DNA of 15,000 nt from Cochliopodium minus (lineage: Eukaryota > Discosea > Himatismenida > Cochliopodiidae). Under the pieces are notes generated by a model. It had not been told where the DNA came from. It saw only the letters and a program-made list of their open reading frames with translations, and did not search any database. The stretch covers positions 62,365-77,364 of the forward strand of contig JAMYWO010000183.1 in NCBI GenBank assembly GCA_024220525.1, read 5' to 3'. Shown one piece after another: positions 1 through 7,908 of the stretch. The position numbers and the translations under genes are program-made. Every line of letters starts with the position of its first letter. The stretch's first letter is position 1.

Positions 1-1770
1 TGGATGATTTTTATGAGATGATCTGGCAAGCAAAATCTAAGATTGTCATCTCCCTATCTTCCTTGATCGAGAACAACAAATCCAAAATGTAAGCTTCTTT
101 CAAAAAAAAAATTATTTAATTTAAAAATATCTGCCCGATATTGTTATAAATTCTTTTATCCTCTTATTATAACAAGATAGAATATCCATTAAACATTTAT
201 TATCGATGATAGTCAATTATAATAAAAGGAGATTTTTTTGTTCCCTCAAATTTCTGATCATATTAAATCTTATTCTATATCATAAGGCGCATTAAAATGC
301 AAATAATTTTTCGTTATGTATTATTTTCAGAATTGAAAGAATATTCATTTTTCACTAAATATGTGAAATAATTCGAATATTTTGAATAATAAAATTTTTT
401 CTTTCGAATTTTTCCATTATAATTCCACTTAACAAAATATCATATCATTTAATACAATACACTCTTTTTCTTATATATTTTTTTTTTACATTTTCTTCAA
501 TTTAGGTTTCAATTTTGGCCCGAAAAAGATAAACTCATTAATACAAAAAATTATAAGATTTCAATCAAAGATGAATTTAGCGAGAGAAAGGACATTTACA
601 TTCGTATTTTGCAAGTTACAAGTTCCCACAACAAATCAAGAGATATCATCCAAATGCATTATACAGGTAAAAAAAAAAAAAAAATTTTGTTAATAAAAAA
701 TCTTTTATTAAAAAAAATCTTTTATTTAAATTTTTTGAATAAACTTTTAAAAAGAAACTCAAATATTTTTTCTTATTTTTTTTTTATTTTTTTTATTTTT
801 TATTTTTTTTAATAAGGATGGCCTGATAACGAAGCACCCAAAGATCCTTCCAACGTGATCGAAATATACAAATTACAAAGAAAATATGAAGAAGAGGGAA
901 AGAAAGAGGGCTTGTCCGGCCCCATCATTGTCCACTGGTATAAAAAATTGTTTTTATAAAAAAAAAATTGTTTATAAATTTTTTTTTTTTTATTTTTTTT
1001 TTTTTTTAAATTTTATATCATTTTTTTTTTGTTAAATTTTTTTTTATTTTTTTTTTTTTATTTGTTAATAGTTCTGCTGGTATTGGAAGAACAGCAACTT
1101 ATGTGTAAAAAAATTTTTTATTTCTGTGTTAAATTTTCTTCATTTTATTTACAATATTTTATTTTATTTTCCTCATTTTTTTCATTTTTATTTTCATATT
1201 TTATATTTATTTTTCATTTTTTTATTTTGTATTTTTATTTTTATTTTTTTTTTTTTATTTTTGGTTCAGAGCGTTTGTTTTTGATCTCAAGTTATAGAGA
1301 AGGAAAAAACGGTGAGTTATCCATTTGATAGGGCTCACATCATCCAAAAAATTGATCTCCCCAGCCTCCTTCTTTCCATCCGAGAACAACGACATGGCTC
1401 AGTGCAAACGTGGCAACAAGTAAAATAAAAAAAATAAAAATAAATAAAAATAAAATAAAAAATTGAAAACAATTAAATAAAAAATAAAATAATAAAAATA
1501 AACAATTAAAATAAATAAACAATAAAATAAAAAATAAAAAATGAATAATAAAAATAAAAATAATAAAAAAAAAAAATAAATCAAAATAATAAAAAATAAA
1601 AAATAAATATATAAAAAATTTTAAAAATGTCAAGTATAAAAATATTTTAATATAAATAAAAATAAAAAAAAAATAATTAATTTTTTTTAAAAAAATAATT
1701 TTTCTTTTTTTTTTAGTACACCTTTGTTTATAAGGCTTTGAATTACTACATCAAAAATTGTGTAAAATAA
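1..1770 (+). CDS. Protein tyrosine phosphatase, catalytic domain (5' part missing; one frame break)
   Basis: Classical cysteine-dependent protein tyrosine phosphatase, removing phosphate from phosphotyrosine on proteins. The gene enters from the left edge. Deduced exons: 1-88, 506-666, 817-937, 1072-1104, 1270-1419 and 1717-1770, ending in TAA. Domain order is canonical: FYEMIWQ near the left edge, FQFWPEKDK (from about 506), HYTG, the WPDN loop with its general-acid Asp (about 819-830), then the active-site loop HCSAGIGRT split by an intron (933-937 and 1072 on), SIREQRHGSVQTWQQ with the Q-loop (about 1366-1419), and a final helix YTFVYKALNYY. All catalytic residues are present. The exon at 1270-1419 is one base too short: reading from the P-loop runs into TAG at about 1295, while the QTWQQ part is open in the next frame. 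This is either a sequence error or a real break. No targeting or membrane segment is visible in the part present. Domain assignment is very secure; the subfamily is not assigned. Confidence 0.9.
1420..1716 (+). other. Last intron of the phosphatase gene, A-rich low-complexity DNA
   Basis: GT–AG intron of 297 nt separating the Q-loop exon from the last 18 codons. From about 1421 to 1680 the sense strand is nearly all A with scattered T (units such as AAAAATAA), turning to T-rich only just before the acceptor at 1715-1716. Other short introns here are T-rich on the sense strand, so this one is reversed in strand composition. Long phenylalanine-rich frames on the opposite strand are only translations of this tract. 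Confidence 0.8.
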
Positions 1771-2013
1771 TTACGACATTTCTTTTTTTTTCTTTAAAAA
1801 AAAAAATCCATAAATTTGAGTTTGCTTCCCTCCTCCCACTGAAATTTTTTATTTTTTTTTTTAACATTTTTTTTTTAATTAAAAAGAAATATTTCCAATT
1901 AAAACAAAAGAATTTTATTTTCAATTTTTTTTCATTACTTTTAATTTTTTTTGATTCAAACAGTTTTTTTAATTTTTTATTTTATTTCGATTTAATTAAA
2001 TATAAATAAAAAA
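1771..2013. other. T-rich spacer between the phosphatase and the next ORF
   Basis: Homopolymer-rich DNA dominated by T runs after the phosphatase stop codon. It ends in an A run directly before the ATG at 2014. I see no coding segment, RNA gene or clear regulatory motif in it. It presumably holds the phosphatase 3' untranslated region and the promoter of the following ORF. Confidence 0.5.
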
Positions 2014-2375
2014 ATGGCTCATTTTGGTTAATTATTTTGGTTGCAATTTCGTTCTTTCTTTTTGATGCTAATTGCCAAAACATTGATTGGAGGATGAGCG
2101 AATATGAAGCGCAACATTCGAGGAACAGCCCAATAACATGTAAAACACTTCTGTGAATGTGTATCAGGTTGTAGAGGATACAAATTATTATATTTTCGAT
2201 GATGAAGTGAGCCACAAATATATTTGGTTAAGTCCATTTTGTTTTTAAATTTTTTAATCTTTTTTGACTTTGAACTGATCAAATTGATATTGTGAATGTT
2301 GTGATTTACCAAGGAAATTCTGCAATTGTTTGTTGTGGAGATGATTTAATGATTTACCAAAATTATTTCCATTAT
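2014..2375 (+). pseudogene. Frame-broken ORF for a small secreted protein (decayed gene or base errors)
   Basis: I do not recognise the family. The ATG at 2014 follows a run of A but meets TAA after five codons. One frame over, the DNA reads a classic signal-peptide core (LIILVAISFFLF) followed by DANCQNIDWRMSEYEAQHS and NSPITC. After a second one-base shift near 2140-2145 (an A run), the frame NVYQVVEDTNYYIFDDEV stays open to about 2240. A further segment, VVIYQGNSAIVCCGDDL, is open to TAA near 2375. These segments have balanced, non-homopolymer codon content unlike the spacers around them. The minimal corrections are one extra base in a T run and one in an A run, which looks like homopolymer miscounting. 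No AG acceptor was found before the last segment, so exon structure there is unsolved. It lies between the phosphatase and the 3' end of the oppositely oriented nuclease gene. Confidence 0.35.
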
Positions 2376-2460
2376 TAAACTATTGAATTATTTAATTTAT
2401 TTATTTTTGTTTCCTTAATAAAAAATATTGTAAAGGATTTTTTTAAAACAAGAAAAAGTT

Positions 2461-2466
2461 TTTATT
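2461..2466 (-). terminator. Candidate AATAAA polyadenylation signal of the nuclease gene
   Basis: AATAAA on the minus strand begins a few bases past the TGA stop of the nuclease gene. In DNA this AT-rich the hexamer is expected often by chance, so this is a positional guess. Confidence 0.25.
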
Positions 2467-2468
2467 TT

Positions 2469-4807
2469 TCAGTCTCCCAATCTTTCATATGTCCTCATCT
2501 TTCTTTTCAAAATAAAATAAACAACAAAACCAGTTATCAAAGAACCAGCTAACACCGAGAAAACCACAATGATTACCACTGAATAAATTGGGAGATCATT
2601 GTTAGGATCTTTAAAGTTTTTGGTTGGAAGATCTTCAAAAAGTTGTTGAAACATGCTTTATTTTAAAAAATTTTAAAATAAAAATTTATTATTTCTTAAA
2701 ATTAATGGAAATAAAATTGATATTTCATGTTTTCAATTTACTTTGCAATTCTGTATCCCGCTGTTACAATTCTCAAATAACAAATTGTCCTCAAATTTTC
2801 AATGTAAGTCTCATTTACAGTAGAATTATACTCAAATGAACCTCACAAAAAAAAAATTTTAAAAATAGATAAATAATAAATGTTAAATAATATTATAAAG
2901 ACAAAATATTAAAAATTAAATAAAATTTAAAAATAAATTAAAAATAAAAACCAAAAATGAAATTAAAAAATTTACCATTTAAGTATGCGTAGTGTTGGCC
3001 ATAAAAATAACTTTCTTGTTGCCATAAAGAAGAGTTGATGGTGTAGAGATCCAACTCTTGGGACAACTTCTCGTAAGGATACTTCTCCATCAATTTTTCT
3101 GCCTCGTTTTTCAGCCACTTCTTCGAGGTATCGTTCAAAGGAATAGAAAAATTGGTATTGTATTCGTAAGCAAGATTGTCCCAAATACTTATTAAAATAA
3201 TAAATAAAAAATAAAAAAATAAAAAATTAATATTAAAAATTAATTGAAAAAAAAAGTATTAAAATTAAAAAGATTTATTCACAAAATTTTAAATTAAATT
3301 CTTACACAAATACTTTATAAATTAAAAAATAGACATTAAAAATTAATTCATAAAAAAATGAAAAAAATATATTAAAATTTTCAAAAAGATAAAAGATTTT
3401 ATTCGCTAATTTTAAATGAAAAAATTCTTACTTGTGTAAATTTGTGTTTATCACTTCCCCATTCACTATTTTTAAATAAAAATAATTTATTGGAAGAAAA
3501 TTTCGTTTGATGTTTTGTGTACCTTCCAAATTGACCAAAGATAAAATACCATTTAAACTTTAAAAAAAAAAAAAAAATAATTAAAATAAATTTTTAAAAT
3601 AAATCAAAAAAAATATAAAAATGAATGAAATAATTAAATTTCAAACATAAAAAAATAATTAAAAATAATTAAAAATAATTAAAAATAATTAATAAATAAA
3701 AATTACTCTCCCTTAGGGAATTGTGAGTTGAAGAGAGATATGGCGTGAAGAGGTTGATGAAGATCTCCCACCACATGAAGTAAAATTCTCAAAGAGAAAA
3801 GATAAACCCACGTGTTGTGTGGCCTATTTTTAAAATTGTTGGAAGCATAAGTAATCACTGTCACCGCCTTTTTTGAAAAATTTTATTATTAAATTTTTTT
3901 TTTTTTTTGATTTTTAATTATTTTCAAATTTTTAGATTTTATTTATTAATTAAATTTTTGTTTAATTTTTTTAAATTAATCATCATTTATTTTTATTTTT
4001 ATTTAATTATTTTTGTCATAAAAAAATTTATCAAAAAAATATTAATTTTATTTTTATTTTTTTATTATTTTTATTTTTGATGATTATTTTACATTATAAT
4101 CTGGAATACAATGATCCACTGTAAAATTTTCTTCATTAGTAAAAGGAGCACTTCTAAATAGATAAAAAAATATTTAATAAAAAAATTGAAAAAAAATTTT
4201 TAAAATTTTTTTTTAACATATAATGCCATGGGTCGAATAGATTTAAGCCATATTCTTTGACTGTATCCATCCTTTTAATTTATTTTTTAAAAATTTTTAT
4301 TTTTTTTTTTCATTTTGTTTTACCAACTTGCGGAAGTTATTACGTCTGGTTCCGATGGGAAGTAGGATCCAAGTTGGTGAGCCAATATTTCAGCGAGATC
4401 ATACGATCTGTTATAATTCAATTTCTTTCAAATAAAAATGAAATTAAAAAATAAAATTAAGAATTAGGAAATAGATGGTTTTTTTTTTACTGATATTGCT
4501 ATTTGTGCAACCATAAAATGCTAAATTTTAAAAATTATTATTCTTTCAGTGAAAAAAAATAAATATTTTTTATTAATACTTACACCCTTTATCATTCATT
4601 GCATTTGTTTGAAATTTGTTATTATCAAAGATTATATTAGGTTGTTTGATTCTTTTTTTTAAATTTTGTTACTTGATCTTAATGAATTTCAAAACGTTAA
4701 AATTTATTTTAAAATACCAAAAGTGTTATTTGAAATTGAAGATTACTTGGAAACCATGAAAGGCATAAGGAAAAAAAAATTGAAATGAAAAGAATCAATT
4801 TAAGCAT
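2469..4807 (-). CDS. S1/P1-type zinc nuclease, secreted/lumenal with C-terminal membrane anchor
   Basis: Class I (S1/P1) zinc-dependent nuclease, a family that cleaves single-stranded nucleic acid and often removes 3'-phosphates. Exons on the minus strand: 4807-4747 (signal peptide, ending SLCLSWFP), 4520-4491, 4424-4324, 4271-4218, 4153-4093, 3867-3707, 3557-3523, 3465-3432, 3187-2976, 2841-2742 and 2655-2469. From 4520 onward these join in frame as 324 residues. The visible zinc ligands match the family: Trp after the signal peptide, His of HFMVAQIA, Asp of SASWMD, His of DPWHYI, His/Asp/His of LHVVGDLHQPLH, and His/Asp of NLHNIWD. The tail holds one hydrophobic segment (SVVIIVVFSVLAGSLITG) followed by KRK and a short cytosolic end, so the catalytic domain faces outside or the lumen. 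Joining the signal exon to the HFMV exon is unsolved: the expected W-x-x-x-G-H spacing needs a non-AG acceptor before AGGGT at 4584-4588. Family call very secure; N-terminus uncertain. Confidence 0.9.
3651..3690. repeat. Four tandem copies of AAAAATAATT
   Basis: Four perfect 10-bp copies lie head to tail in an intron of the nuclease gene, just inside the splice donor at 3706-3705 (minus strand). On the sense strand the unit reads AATTATTTTT. This is a simple repeat typical of AT-rich introns. Confidence 0.85.
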
Positions 4808-4947
4808 TTTTTTTTATATAATTGAAATTTTTGAATAATTTAAATATGTGCTCTCAATACATCAATATTATCCAAATTCAATGTTGTTTCCTTTTAATCC
4901 CAAATCTTTTTTTTTGAAGGAATAAAAAATTATATAAAATTAAAAAA
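4808..4947. promoter_or_regulatory. Divergent promoter region between the nuclease and the helical protein
   Basis: A 140-bp gap separates two start codons pointing away from each other, so both promoters must lie here or overlap the genes. Both ATGs are preceded by A runs on their own strand. No recognisable factor site or inverted repeat stands out. Confidence 0.5.
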
Positions 4948-5728
4948 ATGGAAACGATTATTGAAGAGAAGAAAGAAGACACCGAAGAGATTTTGAATAA
5001 GATATTTTTGGAAATGGTGGAACAATACACTCCCTACTTTAATTTCGATAGGATTAAGAAACTCCAAGTATATCAAATTGTCCCAACAAATAAATATGTT
5101 TCAAAAAAGTATTTAATTTTGTTTTTGAAAGCTAAAAGATATAGATGAATTGATGATTATCATATCAAAGAGATTGGATTTGATTCATAATTTGAATGAT
5201 GAAGTAAGATTATTTAAAATATACGTTCATATCTTCATATTTACTTAAATATAAAGATATGCAAGTCGAATGATACGATGAGATATCTAATCACAAAAGA
5301 ATTATCAAGCCAAATAAAATATTTAGAGCTGATGTTTTTGATGATTAACAAAATGGAGGTTCATAATAAAAAAAAAGAAAAATTTAATTCGTTAAAAGCA
5401 AAATAATACTTTCTTTCTTAAAAGATAATGGTAAATTCAATAAATAAATCAACGATAATGTTAGATAATAGGATCAATTCATCAACAAACGAATTAAATT
5501 CAAAAAATTTGATCAAAACATTCTCTTTTCTCGTAAAATACTTTTTTTTGAAATTTCAATTATAAAAACAACCTTTATCGGTTTTGTTTTTTTTTTGAAT
5601 AGACAAAGAAAGAAAACGAGGGAATGTCAGAATTTCAACCAATAGATTTCATTATAAATACAGAAAAAGAATGGGAAACAATAAGAGAAGAAATTGTAAA
5701 TAAGGAAAAAGAATTTGACAAAAAATGA
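4948..5728 (+). CDS. Hypothetical 175-residue helical protein
   Basis: I do not recognise this protein with certainty. Exons 4948-5067, 5132-5203, 5257-5358, 5425-5532 and 5603-5728 are all phase 0 and give 175 residues ending in TGA. The first donor is placed at GTATAT (5068) because it gives a 64-nt intron; a later GTTTCA donor at 5098 would add ten residues but leave a 34-nt intron. The protein begins acidic and lysine-rich (METIIEEKKEDTEEI). It then has long stretches with regular hydrophobic spacing (LKDIDELMIIISKRLDLI, QIKYLELMFLMINKME) that predict amphipathic helices or coiled coil, and it ends highly charged (KEWETIREEIVNKEKEFDKK). There is no signal peptide or membrane segment. Size and helix pattern recall small subunits of BLOC-1/BORC-type complexes, but this is a weak resemblance only. 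The third donor, GTTCAT, is unusual. Confidence 0.7.
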
Positions 5729-5821
5729 GAATAGAAAAGAAAAAATGTTGATAGAAATTGAAAATTAAATTATTTATAAAGAGAATGAATGAATGTCCTT
5801 TTAAATTTTAATTATATTTCA

Positions 5822-5827
5822 TTTATT
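5822..5827 (-). terminator. Candidate AATAAA polyadenylation signal of CSN3
   Basis: AATAAA on the minus strand lies about 80 nt past the CSN3 stop, in the 177-bp gap where CSN3 and the helical-protein gene converge. The position is plausible, but the hexamer is common by chance here. Confidence 0.3.
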
Positions 5828-5905
5828 AAGTGACTTTTGGATGAGAGTATAAAATATTTAATTATATTTTGTATTTTGAACGAATGAATCAGTCCCTTTT
5901 TAAAT

Positions 5906-7618
5906 TTAACCTCTGAACATACCTCCCATTCCTCCCATACCTCCCATTCCACCCATATCATCTTGATCATCCCATCTTTGTTCTTGCAATTGGGTTCTTT
6001 GGATGTAATTGAAGTTAAGAGCGTTTTTGTCATCTTGAAATTTGATAATGTCTCCCAAGCGAATCAATGTTTTGATGTTATTATCCAATTGATTAAGAGT
6101 GGTGCTTGTATCATATTTTTCAATAGCTTCAGAGAAAGATACGATTCCTTAAATAATTGAAATTAGAATTAAAGCAAATTTTATGAGTTTATTGTTTTAA
6201 ATAATTCTTGAAAGTATAAAATAAATGAAGAGAATTTTTTTTTTCATTTGGTATAATATTTTTCTTTTATAATGGTTGATATGATATTGTAAGGAATATT
6301 TTTTTTCTGATTGTTTTTTTACCATCTTTTTCATTGAGAGAAGCATAAATATCTCCATTTTCAATCATTCTTACAAGACGAGTCTCAACATCATCAAGCT
6401 TTTCAATTTTGGCACCCTCAGAGATACCCTTCAAAGAAAGAGTGAGATAAGTCTTGGTGTAAGACTTGATGTTGGTGTTGTAAAGATTGGAGATGCATTT
6501 CTTGACAAGCCCCAAATTTCTGTCCTTCAAAAAGGTCTCTCCATTCTTCTCGAGACATTTGTTGATATCTTGAACACTCTTGGTGGAATAAGCAGTAGCT
6601 AATTCGTGATATGGTTGAGTGAGTGCTTTGAGATGTCTTTGGACCATGCTAGATTTTCCTCCAGACACCTTCCCTTCGACCAACAAGGAGGTGAGAATAT
6701 ATTTTTTGTAGGCTTCGAACATGATGGCAGAGATGACGACAGCACGTGCATTGATAACTCTATCGAAGAATAAAAGAGCAGATTCATATTTCTTTACTGC
6801 GAGCAATACGATCCCTCCATAATAGTAAAATTTGAGGAAATGGGAATGATGAAAATTTCCTCTTGAGATTGATAATATTGTGGAGGTCACTATTGGAACT
6901 GCAGAATTGTAACATCTTGCAAGAATACATAATTGTAAGAATTCTGCGTGAATTGGTGTTAATGTGTTTTCATCTTGTCTTGCATTTAATAAAGCATTTT
7001 TCAATGGAAGTATTCCTTGCATTGGCAAGTTCAATTTTGTCAAATAGAATGTGAATACTTGTGCTATATGATAAAATCTTGCTTCAATCAATAATGATTG
7101 CTCTTTATTAAAGCTTAAAAATAATTTTTGGCATTGTTGGATAAATAATGTTGCATCATCGATATCATGTTGAGCTTTAACACATCTAAAATGTATATAT
7201 ATGATTAATTTGAAAAGAATGTTTTTGAATTTGGGAGAGCAAATAAAATTTTAAAATATATTATTTTTTAAATTTTTGATTGGCTGATGAGTTTATATAT
7301 TTATATATTTTTTATATTTGTGAAATTTTTTGTTTACAATAAAAATGCATATCCCAATGTATGACTTTTAGTATCCAATGCATCAAGTACTGAATCAATT
7401 TGATTGGAATTTTTTGCAAAATATTGTTCATTTTTTTGGAGAAATTCAAGAAGCCCTTTCAAGTCCTTAAAGTTGGAAGAGTTTGATTGGATTTGCTTTG
7501 CTAATTTATCCTATTTTATTTGTAAATGTAAGATATTTTAATTTTCTTTTGATTTTATATTCCATTATCAATATAAGATGGATTAGTATGAGTTGTTTGT
7601 AAAAATATATATTACCAT
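5906..7618 (-). CDS. CSN3: COP9 signalosome subunit 3 (PCI-domain protein)
   Basis: Subunit 3 of the COP9 signalosome, the complex that removes NEDD8 from cullins and so controls cullin-RING ubiquitin ligases. Minus-strand exons 7618-7616 (ATG only), 7510-7338, 7185-6323 and 6147-5906 join in frame to 426 residues ending in TAA, close to the usual length of about 420. Family hallmarks in order: TLTPIHAEFLQLCILARCYNSA, FLKFYYYGGIVLLAVKKYESA, MFEAYKKYILTSLLVEGKV, FLKDRNLGLVKKCI, YTKTYLTLSLKGIS (helical repeats leading into the PCI winged helix), MIENGDIYASLNEKDG, and GIVSFSEAIEKYDTSTTLNQLD, which matches the subunit's characteristic VSF segment and C-terminal helix. The extreme C-terminus is unusual: DDMGGMGGMGGMGGMFRG. 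The start is chosen because the 7510 exon opens in phase 0 right after an acceptor, and the nearest upstream ATG is followed immediately by a GTAATA donor. No signal or membrane segment. Confidence 0.95.
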
Positions 7619-7908
7619 TGAAAAATTTTTCTTTATTTTTTTTTATTTTCAATCACAAAGAAAATATAAAAAATATTTCTTCTTATTTTGAAGGTTTTTA
7701 ATTACTCATTAAAACAAAATATCTGTTTCAAAAAATAATCGATATATACTTCAATTAGTTTCAAATTTTTTCAATATCGAATGAAAATTAATTTTCAAAA
7801 AATAAAAAAATAAAAAATACTTTATTTGTTTTGGATTTGTTAATGTATATTTCAATATTTTACTTTCAAAATTGTTTTTTTTTGTTTTTGTTTTGTGTGT
7901 TTGAAAAA
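7619..7908. other. Intergenic spacer between CSN3 and RasGAP–DEP (same strand)
   Basis: 290 bp separating the RasGAP–DEP stop codon from the CSN3 start on the minus strand. It is AT-rich with mixed composition and no coding segment. It should contain the CSN3 promoter and the RasGAP–DEP 3' untranslated region; a minus-strand AATAAA lies at 7826-7821. Confidence 0.5.

Noticed and set aside
1029-1633. Phenylalanine-rich open frames on both strands
   Set aside because: They are translations of T-rich or A-rich intron tracts of the phosphatase gene and have no domain content.
1982-2312. Two overlapping minus-strand open frames opposite the small secreted ORF
   Set aside because: No signal, motif or splice structure supports them, while the plus strand shows a signal-peptide core and coding-like segments.
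3651-3690. Regular short repeats considered as a CRISPR-like array
   Set aside because: The copies are contiguous 10-bp units without spacers, inside a eukaryotic intron.
1270-4600. TGA read as tryptophan, suggested by in-frame TGA in the phosphatase and at the expected Trp position before the nuclease Gly-His
   Set aside because: Every firm Trp in the phosphatase, nuclease, RasGAP, Sel1 and F-box/SPRY proteins is TGG, and TGA plausibly ends the nuclease and helical-protein genes. Base errors or splicing explain the two cases better.
5359-5406. Read-through of the third exon of the helical protein to a nearby TAA as an alternative C-terminus
   Set aside because: It would drop two exons that are open, phase-consistent and rich in normal codons. 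Splicing at GTTCAT gives a 66-nt intron of usual size.
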